Positions 46,947 through 56,818 of a DNA stretch of 64,000 bases are shown here, in pieces. The translations under genes and the position numbers were made by a program. Under the pieces are notes generated by a model. That model searched no databases and was not told the DNA's origin. It saw only the letters and a list, made by a program, of their open reading frames with translations. Positions within the stretch are counted from its first letter, which is position 1, and every line of letters starts with the position of its first letter. The DNA comes from Winogradskyella ursingii (GTDB lineage Bacteria > Bacteroidota > Bacteroidia > Flavobacteriales > Flavobacteriaceae), in NCBI RefSeq assembly GCF_013403975.1, contig NZ_JABFDH010000001.1, forward strand, positions 62,001 through 126,000, written 5' to 3'.

Positions 46947-47906
46947 TTATATCTCATTCAGCAATTTAGAGATCTCGTCCAATTTAGGCGTCAAGATCAC
47001 TTCAATTCGTCTGTTTTTCGCTCTGCCTTCAGCAGTTTCATTTGTCGCGATTGGCGCATATTCGCCACGACCAGCTGCCGTTAAGTTTTCTGGGTTTATA
47101 GATGGATTTTCTCTTAAAATATTGACAATTGCTGTCGCACGTTTGGTACTTAAATCCCAGTTACCACTTAATTGTGCATTGCCTTTATATGGGACGTTGT
47201 CAGTGTGACCCTCAATTAAAATGGCGATTTCGGGATTATCTGCCAAAACACTTCCTAATTGTTTTACGGCCTGTTTTCCTTGTGCGCCAACATACCAACT
47301 ACCAGATTCAAAAAGTAGCTTGTTTTCCATCGAAACATATACTTTTCCGTTACGCTGTTCTACAGTAAGTCCTTTACCTTCAAAATTAGTTAGCGCCTTA
47401 GAAATGGCGTTTTTCAGCTTTCTCATATTGGCATCTTTAGCTGCGATTACATTTTCTAATTCGGCAACACGTTGCGAACGGTTTTCCAATTCTTTCTTCA
47501 ATGTTTCTAGCCGAGCATTTTCCGCTGCCAATGCTTGTTCTTTTGCTTCAAGTTGAGCCAGAAGCTCTCTGTTTTTTTGTGAATTAGCAGCAATGGCGGC
47601 AGAACTATTTTCTTCAAGTGCTTTATAAGACGCTTTTAAATTGGCGAGATTACTTTCTGCCGCTTTATAATCGGTTTGGAGTTTATCTCGCTCTGCAACC
47701 GCTTTTTCATAAGCAGATTGTAATTGTTCTAAATCATTATTAAGTCTATTGTTTGATTTTGAAAGTTGTTCCAATTCGTCTGAAAGACTTCGGTTCTCCA
47801 TTTTCAGATTAGCATTTTTGTCTTCAAGTTCGGTGTAAAGCTTCTTTGAAACGCATGAAGCACATAGCATTAGCGTTAGCGCAAGTGTTGAAATTTTTTT
47901 AATCAT
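46947..47906 (-). CDS. OmpA-family lipoprotein with coiled coil
   Basis: 319 residues. Lipoprotein signal MIKKISTLALTLMLCASC with lipid Cys at about 18, then a long heptad-rich coiled coil (residues about 25-170), then an OmpA C-terminal peptidoglycan-binding domain (ILIEGHTDNVPYKGNAQLSGNWDLS, TAAGRGEYAPIATNETAEGRAKNRRIEVIL). It likely ties the outer membrane to peptidoglycan. Followed by exonuclease III upstream on the same strand, 27 bases away. Confidence 0.92.
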   Translation of the reverse strand: MIKKISTLALTLMLCASCVSKKLYTELEDKNANLKMENRSLSDELEQLSKSNNRLNNDLEQLQSAYEKAVAERDKLQTDYKAAESNLANLKASYKALEENSSAAIAANSQKNRELLAQLEAKEQALAAENARLETLKKELENRSQRVAELENVIAAKDANMRKLKNAISKALTNFEGKGLTVEQRNGKVYVSMENKLLFESGSWYVGAQGKQAVKQLGSVLADNPEIAILIEGHTDNVPYKGNAQLSGNWDLSTKRATAIVNILRENPSINPENLTAAGRGEYAPIATNETAEGRAKNRRIEVILTPKLDEISKLLNEI

Positions 47907-47933
47907 GATGAATTTAGGTGTCTGTTAACTGTT

Positions 47934-48695
47934 TTAAATATCCAATTCAAGCAGAATAGGACAATGATCACTATGTACTGCTTCGGTTAGTATAACGCTT
48001 CGTTTTATTTTTTCTTGTAATGGTTCGCTCACCATAGCATAATCCAATCGCCAACCTTTGTTGTTAGCTCTTGCGTTGGCACGATAGCTCCACCATGAAA
48101 ATTCTTGTTTTTCAGGATGTAGATAACGGTAGCTATCTATAAAGCCGCTATCAATAAAGTCTCCCAGCCACTCACGCTCTTCTGGTAAAAAACCGGAAAC
48201 CCCTTTCATTTTTGGGTTATGAATATCAATTTCCTCGTGGCAAATATTATAGTCTCCGCAGACGACCAAATTTGGATATTCTTTCTGTAAATCATTGAGG
48301 TAATTATGAATTAAATTCATGTACTCAAACTTATGAGACAATCTTGCATCGTTAGTTCCAGACGGTAAATACATACTCATCACAGAAACATTATCGTAAT
48401 CTACCCTAAGATTTCGGCCTTCAAAATCCATAGATTCAATACCGGTGCCAAATTCAATATTTTTTGGCTGATTTTTACATAAAATGGCGGTTCCGCTATA
48501 GCCTTTTTTCTGAGCACTGAACCAATAATTGTATTCATAGCCTGCGTCTTTAAATAGGTCTAAATTTAATTGCTCTGCCATCGCTTTTATTTCCTGTAAA
48601 CAAATCACATCAGGATTGGTGGCTTTTAGCCAATCGATAAAACCTTTATTTATGGCGGCTCTGATACCGTTTACATTATATGAAGCAATTTTCAT
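47934..48695 (-). CDS. xth: Exodeoxyribonuclease III
   Basis: 253-residue AP endonuclease/3'-5' exonuclease of base-excision repair. Family signatures: MKIASYNVNGIRAAINKGF, VICLQEIKA (metal-binding Glu), SGTNDARLSHKFEYMN, VVCGDYNICHEEIDIHNPK, and the C-terminal SDHCPILLELD with the catalytic Asp-His pair. Lies just upstream of the OmpA gene on the same strand. Confidence 0.96.
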   Translation of the reverse strand: MKIASYNVNGIRAAINKGFIDWLKATNPDVICLQEIKAMAEQLNLDLFKDAGYEYNYWFSAQKKGYSGTAILCKNQPKNIEFGTGIESMDFEGRNLRVDYDNVSVMSMYLPSGTNDARLSHKFEYMNLIHNYLNDLQKEYPNLVVCGDYNICHEEIDIHNPKMKGVSGFLPEEREWLGDFIDSGFIDSYRYLHPEKQEFSWWSYRANARANNKGWRLDYAMVSEPLQEKIKRSVILTEAVHSDHCPILLELDI

Positions 48696-48831
48696 TTGAT
48701 TGATTTTTTTGGTTCAGCACGAAAATAAATAATACATACTTTTACAGCGATATTTTAAGCCTGTTTTAACGAATGGCGCAAGACATTTTTGGAAATAAAA
48801 TATTTCTTGCTATTAATAGTTATAACCATAC

Positions 48832-51800
48832 ATGAAAATTGCTATTTCATTTCTATTACTGTGCTGTGCTTTTGTGAGTTTTTCTCAAGAGCGAAGCAGT
48901 AATTTTAAAATAAAAAAAATAGCAGTTAGAGACTCCATTAAAATTGATTCCGTAAGCATCAATCCATCACGATTTGTGGTAAGATCTAAAGACGGAAAAC
49001 AAATCGATTCTACCTTATACACAGTTGATTTTTCAAAATCAATACTTACATTTAAAGTGCCATCGGAATTGGATTCTATCACGGTTGAGTATCTACGTTA
49101 TCCTGAATTTTTCACCAAAGTTTACAGACAATTGGATGAGGATGTGATTGTTGAAAATACCACCGGATTACAACAATTGTACAAACTTGAAAATACCAAA
49201 AAACGAGAAGTGTTTACACCGTTTGATGGATTGACTACTTCTGGAAGTATCTCACGTGGTGTCACCATTGGTAATAATCAGAACTCTGTATTAAATAGCG
49301 AATTGGATTTGCAGATTTCAGGAAAACTGAGTGATAAAGTCTCATTGCGAGCTTCAATCCAAGATGCTAATATTCCGTTACAGGAAAGTGGCTATTCCCA
49401 GCGCTTGGACGAATTTGATCAAGTGTTTATTGAATTGTTTAGCGATGACTGGAACATCCGAGCAGGCGATATAGATTTGGTAAATACCAAAAGCTATTTT
49501 GCCAACTTCACAAAACGTGTACAAGGTTTGTTGGTTAACGCCAATTTGAACCATAATTTGTCCGTATATGCTTCTGGTGCTTTAGTGCGTGGACAGTTTA
49601 CTACCACACAGTTTACAGCACAGGAAGGCAATCAAGGTCCTTACAAATTAACTGGGCCTAACAATGAGTTATTTGTTTTAATTGTCTCGGGAAGTGAAAC
49701 GGTTTACGTCAATGGCGTACCATTAGAACGTGGTGAAAACAACGATTATATTATAGATTATAACGCTGGCGAGATTATTTTTAATTCAACTTTTCCCATT
49801 ACTTCCGAAATGCGAATTACGGTAGATTACCAGTTTAGCGAGCGTAATTACAGCAGGTTTACGGTCTTTGGCGGTAGCAGTTATGAAACAGACAAACTCA
49901 GTTTAAATGTATCTGTATATTCCGAAAGTGATGCAAAAAATCAACCTTTGCAACAGAATCTATCTACAGAGCAAACACAAATTTTAGCAGATGCTGGTGA
50001 TGATATGGATGCTATGATAGCGTCATCGGCTACACCAGAATCTTTTTCCGAAAATCGAATTTTATACAGAAAGGAATTTGCTGGTACGGAAGAAATTTTT
50101 GTGTTTTCTCAAAATCCAGAGGACGAATTATTCAGTGTTAGATTTACTTTGGTTGGAGCCAATCAAGGAGATTATATTTTGAGCAATGACAATGCCGTGA
50201 GCAATATTTACGAATATGCTGCACCAGTTGGTGGAGTGCCTCAAGGTAACTATGCGCCGATTATTCAATTGGTAGCACCAGAGCGTTTACAAGTCGCAGT
50301 GATCAACGGCCGTTACAAACCAACTGGACGCACCAATGTGTTTTTTGAATTAGCGGGAAGTAAAAACGATGAGAACCTGTTTTCAAATTTAGATGATAAT
50401 GATAACGATGGGTTTGCAACCAAAGTGAGTATTGCTCAAAACATTATAAAATCAGATAGTTTATGGAATTTATCCGCTCTGGTTGATGCTGATTTTATTC
50501 AAGAAAATTTCCAAACTATTCAACGGTTGTATCGTGCAGAATTTAATCGTGATTGGAATTTAGATACACAACAACCCAATAATGCCAGCGTCAATTTTGG
50601 GAACCAGTTGTTGTTGACTTCAGGTCTCCAATTATCACATTCAGAAAAAGGCACAGCCAATTATAATTTTGAGCACCTTAATTATTCTGAAAATTTTAAT
50701 GGCAACCGACATAATATTTCGGCCAACTTAAGATTGAAGAATTTCAGGATATTTTCGAATTCAAGTTTTTTAAATAGTGAGAGCACAATCAATCAATCTA
50801 CATTTTTACGGTCTTTTAATCGCTTAGTTTACGGCAGAAACAAAAAATGGGCAGGTGTAAAATTTGCCACTGAGGATAACGAACAGATGGTGAAAGCAAC
50901 AGATTCCCTAACACCCTTGAGTCAGAGATTTAGAGCTTACGAAGCCTTCGTTGGCATTGGAGACAGCGCCAAAGTTTTTGCTGAAGTTGGTTACGTTAAA
51001 CGTTTTAACGACAGTTTGAGAGGCAATAATTTGGACCGCGTAAACAGTTCTGATACGTATTATTTAAAGTCCAGATTAATTCAGAATAGAGCTACCAATT
51101 TGCAATTATTTATCAATTATAGAGATTTAAAAGCCGAGGATGAATCTACTCAAAATGAACAAAGTTTAAATAGTCGATTAAGTTTCAACCAAAAGTTATT
51201 CAATAATATTATTTTATGGAACACCAATTTTGAAACTAATTCTGGTACATTACCACAACAGGATTTTACATATGTAGAGGTTGAGGCTGGGCAAGGAGCC
51301 TATGCGTGGATTGACTATAATGAAAATGGAATTCAAGAACTCAACGAATTTGAAATTGCACAATTTGCGGACCAAGGCAATTATATTCGCGTATTGCTGC
51401 CAAATCGGGTTTTTGTGCGGACGCATCAAAATAGATTAAGCCAAACACTGACATTGAATCCGCAACAATGGAGTAATTCAGAAAATAAAACAAAACAATT
51501 TTTTTCACATTTTTACAATCAGACGTCGTATTTAATCGATAGAAAAATAAGGAGAGAAGGCAATAATTTTAATCTCAATCCTTTTAAAGATGATGAGGAC
51601 AACCAATTGGCATTAAACAATAGTATACGAAATGTGCTATTTTACAATAGAGGGAAACAACGCTATACGACTTCTTATACCATATTAGAAAATGCGAATC
51701 GTAATTTGCTTTCCATAGGTTTTCAAGAAAATAAATTAACTAGTCACCAGATAAATTTTAATCACAAATTCGCTACTAACTGGCTAGCAAATCTCACGGC

Positions 51801-52257
51801 AAGCTTTAGTAGAGACATGAGTGTTAGCGAAAATTTTGCCAATCGCAATTATGAGATTGACGAAGAGCGCTTATTTCCAAAATTATCATATTTATTTAGT
51901 GAAAATGCGCAGTTCGATGTGTTCTATCAATTTACTTCTAAAAACAATACCATTGGTAGTTTAGAGTCTTTGGCACAACATAATTATGGCTTGTCATTCA
52001 CCTATAACAATGCTCATAAAATAGCCTTAACTGGCGAAATAAATTACTTTCAGAATGATTTTGAGGGCAATGCCAATACACCTGTAGCTTACCAAATGCT
52101 TGAAGGTTTACAACCAGGAAAAAACTTTACTTGGAGCTTACTTGCGCAAAAAAAGCTAACTAAATTTTTAGATTTGAATTTGAATTACTTCGGCAGAAAA
52201 ACTGAAACATCAAAAAGTATTCATACAGGAACTATTCAATTAAAGGCCTATTTCTAA
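48832..52257 (+). CDS. Large outer-membrane beta-barrel protein, SprA-like motif
   Basis: 1141 residues with a signal peptide (CAFVSFSQ, cleaved near residue 19). The segment GSISRGVTIGNNQNSVLNS followed by LDLQISGKLSDKVSLRASI and FDQVFIELFSDDWNIRAGDI resembles motifs seen in the T9SS translocon barrel SprA and relatives. The rest is a long series of amphipathic strands; the C-terminus (TGTIQLKAYF) ends in Phe, as outer-membrane barrels do. Two acidic loops (DDNDNDGFATK, DYNENGIQELNEFE) could bind calcium. Much shorter than SprA (~2400). Function unknown. Confidence 0.7.
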   Translation: MKIAISFLLLCCAFVSFSQERSSNFKIKKIAVRDSIKIDSVSINPSRFVVRSKDGKQIDSTLYTVDFSKSILTFKVPSELDSITVEYLRYPEFFTKVYRQLDEDVIVENTTGLQQLYKLENTKKREVFTPFDGLTTSGSISRGVTIGNNQNSVLNSELDLQISGKLSDKVSLRASIQDANIPLQESGYSQRLDEFDQVFIELFSDDWNIRAGDIDLVNTKSYFANFTKRVQGLLVNANLNHNLSVYASGALVRGQFTTTQFTAQEGNQGPYKLTGPNNELFVLIVSGSETVYVNGVPLERGENNDYIIDYNAGEIIFNSTFPITSEMRITVDYQFSERNYSRFTVFGGSSYETDKLSLNVSVYSESDAKNQPLQQNLSTEQTQILADAGDDMDAMIASSATPESFSENRILYRKEFAGTEEIFVFSQNPEDELFSVRFTLVGANQGDYILSNDNAVSNIYEYAAPVGGVPQGNYAPIIQLVAPERLQVAVINGRYKPTGRTNVFFELAGSKNDENLFSNLDDNDNDGFATKVSIAQNIIKSDSLWNLSALVDADFIQENFQTIQRLYRAEFNRDWNLDTQQPNNASVNFGNQLLLTSGLQLSHSEKGTANYNFEHLNYSENFNGNRHNISANLRLKNFRIFSNSSFLNSESTINQSTFLRSFNRLVYGRNKKWAGVKFATEDNEQMVKATDSLTPLSQRFRAYEAFVGIGDSAKVFAEVGYVKRFNDSLRGNNLDRVNSSDTYYLKSRLIQNRATNLQLFINYRDLKAEDESTQNEQSLNSRLSFNQKLFNNIILWNTNFETNSGTLPQQDFTYVEVEAGQGAYAWIDYNENGIQELNEFEIAQFADQGNYIRVLLPNRVFVRTHQNRLSQTLTLNPQQWSNSENKTKQFFSHFYNQTSYLIDRKIRREGNNFNLNPFKDDEDNQLALNNSIRNVLFYNRGKQRYTTSYTILENANRNLLSIGFQENKLTSHQINFNHKFATNWLANLTASFSRDMSVSENFANRNYEIDEERLFPKLSYLFSENAQFDVFYQFTSKNNTIGSLESLAQHNYGLSFTYNNAHKIALTGEINYFQNDFEGNANTPVAYQMLEGLQPGKNFTWSLLAQKKLTKFLDLNLNYFGRKTETSKSIHTGTIQLKAYF

Positions 52258-52355
52258 AAATAGGTATATTCTTACGCAACCTATTAGGTCATTTCGTATC
52301 TAAAGGGTATAATTGTTATTGCAACAATCAATTTATAACTTAATTAAACAATCAA

Positions 52356-52901
52356 ATGAAAAATATCGTATTAGCAATTGTCTTGCTATTTTCAATCTTT
52401 ACCTTACAGTCTCAAAATCAAAATGATACAATTGTAGACCCACATGAAAAAGATAATGAGGTAAAAATAAATGCGGTATTCTTATTGGCAGGTGCTTTTG
52501 AAGGTTTTTATGAACGTAATATAAATGAGGAATCCTCTGCTGGAATTTCTGTGTTTCTCCCTTTTGCCAATGATATAGATTATGATATCAACTATTATGT
52601 CTCTCCTTACTATAGAATATTTTTTGGTAACAAATATGCTGCTGGTTTCTTTTTAGAAGGTTTTGCAATGCTTAATTCTGTTGAAAGAGAATTTTCTTCT
52701 GGTAGCAATGGTAACCTTACTTTCGAAGATAAAACGGTCACCGATTTTGCTCTTGGTTTTGGGTTAGGAAGTAAATGGCTAACCACAGGTGGCTTTGTTT
52801 TTGAACTTTCTGGTGGTATAGGTAGAAATCTTTTTGAAAATGATTTTGATGGAGAAAGCTTAGTCGGAAAATTTGGATTCAATCTTGGCTATCGCTTTTA
52901 A
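52356..52901 (+). CDS. Small outer-membrane beta-barrel protein (DUF3575-like)
   Basis: 181 residues, signal peptide ending near TLQSQ (residue 19). It has alternating amphipathic strands (EGFYERNINEESSAGISVFL, YVSPYYRIFFGNKYAAGFFLEGFA, ALGFGLGSKWL, FGFNLGYRF) and a C-terminal Phe, as in eight-stranded barrels. Gene stands 98 bases after the previous one. Function unknown. Confidence 0.75.
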   Translation: MKNIVLAIVLLFSIFTLQSQNQNDTIVDPHEKDNEVKINAVFLLAGAFEGFYERNINEESSAGISVFLPFANDIDYDINYYVSPYYRIFFGNKYAAGFFLEGFAMLNSVEREFSSGSNGNLTFEDKTVTDFALGFGLGSKWLTTGGFVFELSGGIGRNLFENDFDGESLVGKFGFNLGYRF

Positions 52902-53069
52902 TAATATTAGCTCTTAACTATAAGTTAAACTAAAAGCAATATTGAGGGCCATTCAATAATTTCGATTTGACATAATTTTATTATTTTTATTCAAATTTCG
53001 TATTTCTAAAATTCAGAAAATAGTAGATCTTACCAACGTAAACTCTAATTTATAGTAGATTAATTTATT

Positions 53070-53519
53070 ATGAAAGCGCATTCACGTATTCCATATATTT
53101 ATATTGTCGATGATGATGAAGATGATAGATTTCTTGCGGCAGAGGCTCTGTCTGCAACGATGCTTCCTCATAAATTTATGGCTTACGATAATGGAACAGA
53201 TTTTATTGAAGCGTTATCCAAAAACGAAAATAATTTGCCAGATGTGGTTTTTTTGGATTACAATATGCCGATAAAAAATGGTTTAGAGTGTCTTGAAAGT
53301 CTAAAGGATTTGAATTTGCTCAATAAAATAAAGGTATATCTTTATTCTACTTACGTGGATACAACCACCACAGAAATGGCTTTTAATCTTGGTGCGCAAG
53401 GTTATTTGTGTAAACCTCCAGATTTTAATCTTTTAAAGACTTTACTATATAGAGCTATTGAGCAGGCATTGGATGTTAACACTAAACCTGATCTTGAGAA
53501 CTTTGTAATTTATCCATGA
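53070..53519 (+). CDS. Stand-alone response regulator (CheY-like receiver)
   Basis: 149 residues, receiver domain only. Acidic pocket DDDEDDR at residues 14-20, phospho-acceptor Asp63 in VVFLDYNMP, the Ser/Thr in LYSTYVD and the Lys in GYLCKPPDF. No output domain, so it acts by protein interaction or in a phosphorelay. Its stop codon overlaps the start of the kinase gene (ATGA), implying coupled translation and a cognate pair. Confidence 0.93.
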   Translation: MKAHSRIPYIYIVDDDEDDRFLAAEALSATMLPHKFMAYDNGTDFIEALSKNENNLPDVVFLDYNMPIKNGLECLESLKDLNLLNKIKVYLYSTYVDTTTTEMAFNLGAQGYLCKPPDFNLLKTLLYRAIEQALDVNTKPDLENFVIYP

Positions 53520-55189
53520 AAAATAATAATCAATCAACCAAACCATTAAACAATCCTTTAGATTTTTTAGACGCTAAAGGAGAAATGGTAGAATTGGTTA
53601 AGCAAAAAGATTGGAGTAGCACATTAGTAGGTTGCCCTTCTCAATGGCCACAGAGTTTAAAAACTTCACTTGGAATAATTTTAGGGAATAAATTCCCCAT
53701 GTTTATATTTTGGGGTAAGGAAAGTGTTTGCTTTTATAACGATGCATACAGACCAAGTTTAGGGATAGATGGTAAACATCCTAGTATTTTAGGAGAAAGA
53801 GGTGCTACAGCCTGGGCAGAAATTTGGGATGTTATAGGCCCTTTACTTGACCAAGTGAGAGACACTGGTATAGCACACTGGAGTGAGGATCAGCTTATTC
53901 CAATCTATAGAAATGGCACTTTAGAAAATGTCTATTGGACATTCAGTTATAGTCCAATAAGAGATGAGACTAAAAACATTGCGGGTATTTTGGTAACCTG
54001 TAATGAAACTACAGATAAAGTTCTCAATTTAAATAAATTAAAAGAGAGTGAAGATCAGCTTCGTTTCGCAATAGAAGCCGCAGAACTTGGAACCTGGGAT
54101 TATGATTTGCAAACAGGCAGAGTAGTTTTAAACAAAAGATTGCAAAATTGGTTAGGTCTTAAAACGCTAGATTTATTAGATATTGAAATTTTAACAGAAC
54201 GGATTATAGATGCAGATAAGCAAAAGGTTGTAGATGCACTAGACAATGCTTTGGATGTTGAAACACCCGGAAATTTTGATATGCAATTTACCGTTGAAAA
54301 TAAACGAACCTCCAATCGTATCATCGTAAGATCTAAAGGAAGAGTATGGTTTAAAAACAACAGTGCGTATCGCTTTAATGGAACAGTACAAGATGTTACC
54401 GTACAAGCCAAAGAGCATTCAAAATTTTTGCAAGAAACTAACAGAACACTTCAACTATATATCGATAACCTTAAAAAATCTAATGAAGAACTTGAGGCCT
54501 TTGCATATGTATCCAGCCACGATTTGCAAGAACCTCTAAGGAAAATAATAATTTTTATTTCTAGAATTTTAGAACGTGAAAACCTACAAGGTATTGATGC
54601 ATCTGATTTTGATCGCATAAAAAGGTCTGCCGAAAGAATGCGGCAATTAATTACTGATTTACTTAATTACTCGCGCATAAGTGGTAAATCTTCAGATAAA
54701 CAAATAATTGACCTTAATGAGATAATCGATCAAGTTGAAGAGGATTTAAGTGAGATTATTAGTGGTACTGAAGCTAAGATTAAAGTTGCAAATCTAGAAA
54801 AAGTGAGAGCCGTTCCTTACCAAATGCGTCAATTGTTTAACAACTTGATAAGTAACGCTGTAAAATTTGCCAAGGAGGAAGAAAATTTGGTAATCACCAT
54901 TAAGGGTGAATATCTACAAACCATTGATGACTTGTTTGAAGGAGCTAATGCGCAAAACGGATATTATAAAATTTCAGTTTCTGATAATGGCATCGGCTTT
55001 GATTCTGAAAACACACAGCGCATGTTTGAAGTGTTTCAGAAATTACATCCAAAATCTAAATATGGAGGCACCGGTATAGGATTGTCTATAGTAAAGAAAA
55101 TTGCAAATGCCCATAACGGTTATATTCGAGCATTTGGTGAACCTAACGAAGGAGCAACATTTGAGATATATTTACCAATGCAAAAATAA
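53516..55189 (+). CDS. PAS-domain sensor histidine kinase
   Basis: 557 residues, no membrane segment, so probably cytoplasmic. Two sensor domains come first: a PAS/GAF-like domain (FPMFIFWGKESVCFYNDAYRP) and a PAS domain (LRFAIEAAELGTWDYDLQTG). A HisKA dimerisation helix with His335 (SSHDLQEPLRKI) and an HATPase_c domain with N box NLISNAVKFA, G1 box DNGIGFD and G2 box GGTGIGLSIVKK follow. The layout is like phytochrome-type kinases. Signal unknown; partner is the receiver encoded just before it. Confidence 0.94.
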   Translation: MKNNNQSTKPLNNPLDFLDAKGEMVELVKQKDWSSTLVGCPSQWPQSLKTSLGIILGNKFPMFIFWGKESVCFYNDAYRPSLGIDGKHPSILGERGATAWAEIWDVIGPLLDQVRDTGIAHWSEDQLIPIYRNGTLENVYWTFSYSPIRDETKNIAGILVTCNETTDKVLNLNKLKESEDQLRFAIEAAELGTWDYDLQTGRVVLNKRLQNWLGLKTLDLLDIEILTERIIDADKQKVVDALDNALDVETPGNFDMQFTVENKRTSNRIIVRSKGRVWFKNNSAYRFNGTVQDVTVQAKEHSKFLQETNRTLQLYIDNLKKSNEELEAFAYVSSHDLQEPLRKIIIFISRILERENLQGIDASDFDRIKRSAERMRQLITDLLNYSRISGKSSDKQIIDLNEIIDQVEEDLSEIISGTEAKIKVANLEKVRAVPYQMRQLFNNLISNAVKFAKEEENLVITIKGEYLQTIDDLFEGANAQNGYYKISVSDNGIGFDSENTQRMFEVFQKLHPKSKYGGTGIGLSIVKKIANAHNGYIRAFGEPNEGATFEIYLPMQK

Positions 55190-55213
55190 TTAAAGTGTAT
55201 GTAATGACTTTTT

Positions 55214-56755
55214 TTAGTTCATTCGCATCAACCACTCCTTAACATCCACTTCATTTTTAATGATGTCTCTTAAATTTTCAATTTTTACACGGCTCTGTTC
55301 CATTGAGTCTCTGTGGCGAATAGTAACGGTGCCATCTTCTAAAGTATCGTGATCAACTGTAATACAAAATGGTGTACCATTGGCATCTTGTCTTCTGTAG
55401 CGTCTTCCTACAGCGTCTTTTTCGTCATAATCTACATTAAAGTCCCATTTTAGATCTTGCACGATTTTTTGAGCGACCTCTGGTAAACCATCCTTTTTTA
55501 CCAATGGCAAAACCGCTGCCTTAATTGGTGCTAAAACTGCAGGTAATCTTAAAACCGTTCTTGTGGTATTATTTTCTAATTCTTCTTCTTCTAAAGCGTT
55601 CGAAAATACAGCTAGGAACATACGATCCAACCCGATTGAAGTTTCTAAAACATAAGGTGTATAACTGGCATTTTCTTCATGATCAAAATATTGAAGTTTT
55701 TTACCTGAAAATTCTTCATGCTGTTTCAAATCGAAATCAGTACGAGAATGAATCCCTTCCAATTCTTTAAACCCAAATGGAAACTTAAATTCTATATCGG
55801 TTGCTGCATCAGCATAGTGAGCCAATTTTTCGTGATCGTGAAAACGGTAATTATCTTCGCCTAAACCTAGTGATTTGTGCCACTTTAATCGAGTTTCTTT
55901 CCAATAATCAAACCATTCTTTCTGAGTACCTGGCTTTATAAAAAACTGCATTTCCATTTGCTCAAATTCCCGCATTCTAAAGATAAATTGTCTCGCCACA
56001 ATTTCATTTCTAAAGGCTTTTCCGGTTTGTGCAATTCCAAATGGAATCTTCATACGACCAGTTTTTTGAACATTTAAAAAGTTGACGAAAATACCTTGCG
56101 CAGTTTCTGGTCTCAAATATAAATCCATTGCCGAATCTGCCGAAGCACCTAGTTTAGTGCCGAACATGAGGTTGAATTGCTTTACGTCCGTCCAATTTCG
56201 GCTTCCTGTCATTGGATCTGCAATTTCCAATTCTTCAATCAAAGCTTTTACGTCTTTTAAATCTTCGTTTTCCAAAGATTTGCCCAAACGCTTCAAAATG
56301 GTATTTATTTTTTCTTGATAGCGAACAACTCGATGATTAGTTGTTACAAATTCCTCTTTATTAAAAGCATCGCCAAATCGCTTTTCGGCTTTTGTAATTT
56401 CCTTATCAATTTTACTTTCAATCTTGGCGCAATAATCTTCTACCAAGACATCGGCTCTATAACGCTTTTTAGAATCTTTATTGTCAATCAAAGGATCGTT
56501 AAAAGCATCGACGTGGCCAGAGGCTTTCCAAGTGGTTGGATGCATAAAAATTGCAGCATCAATACCAACAATGTTGTCGTGCATCTGTACCATGGCTTTC
56601 CACCAATAGTCACGGATATTTTTTTTGAGCTCTGCGCCGTTTTGGGCATAGTCATATACTGCGCTCAATCCATCATAGATTTCACTACTTTGGAAGACGT
56701 AACCATACTCCTTTGCATGAGAGATTACTTTTTTAAATTGATCGTCGTTTGCCAT
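55214..56755 (-). CDS. glyS: Glycyl-tRNA synthetase (alpha2 type)
   Basis: 513-residue class II synthetase that charges tRNA-Gly, of the single-chain homodimer type rather than the bacterial alpha/beta type. Motif 2 region FRNEIVARQFIFRMREFEQMEMQFF is present (residues about 245-270), LRPETAQGIFVNF precedes it, and motif 3 YTPYVLETSIGLDRMFLA follows. The C-terminal anticodon-binding domain (VDHDTLEDGTVTIRHRDSMEQ) completes it. Convergent with the histidine kinase gene. Confidence 0.97.
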   Translation of the reverse strand: MANDDQFKKVISHAKEYGYVFQSSEIYDGLSAVYDYAQNGAELKKNIRDYWWKAMVQMHDNIVGIDAAIFMHPTTWKASGHVDAFNDPLIDNKDSKKRYRADVLVEDYCAKIESKIDKEITKAEKRFGDAFNKEEFVTTNHRVVRYQEKINTILKRLGKSLENEDLKDVKALIEELEIADPMTGSRNWTDVKQFNLMFGTKLGASADSAMDLYLRPETAQGIFVNFLNVQKTGRMKIPFGIAQTGKAFRNEIVARQFIFRMREFEQMEMQFFIKPGTQKEWFDYWKETRLKWHKSLGLGEDNYRFHDHEKLAHYADAATDIEFKFPFGFKELEGIHSRTDFDLKQHEEFSGKKLQYFDHEENASYTPYVLETSIGLDRMFLAVFSNALEEEELENNTTRTVLRLPAVLAPIKAAVLPLVKKDGLPEVAQKIVQDLKWDFNVDYDEKDAVGRRYRRQDANGTPFCITVDHDTLEDGTVTIRHRDSMEQSRVKIENLRDIIKNEVDVKEWLMRMN

Positions 56756-56766
56756 GCTGCAAAAAT

Positions 56767-56798
56767 AAAAAACCGCTCTAACTAATAGAGCGGTTTTT
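56767..56798 (-). terminator. Rho-independent terminator of the coiled-coil gene
   Basis: Arms AAAAACCGCTCTA and TAGAGCGGTTTTT around ACTAA. On the minus strand it lies just after the stop of the gene at 56819-57724 and before the glyS start, so it separates these two same-strand genes. Confidence 0.9.
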
Positions 56799-56818
56799 GT
56801 AAAATTATATGATAAGAA

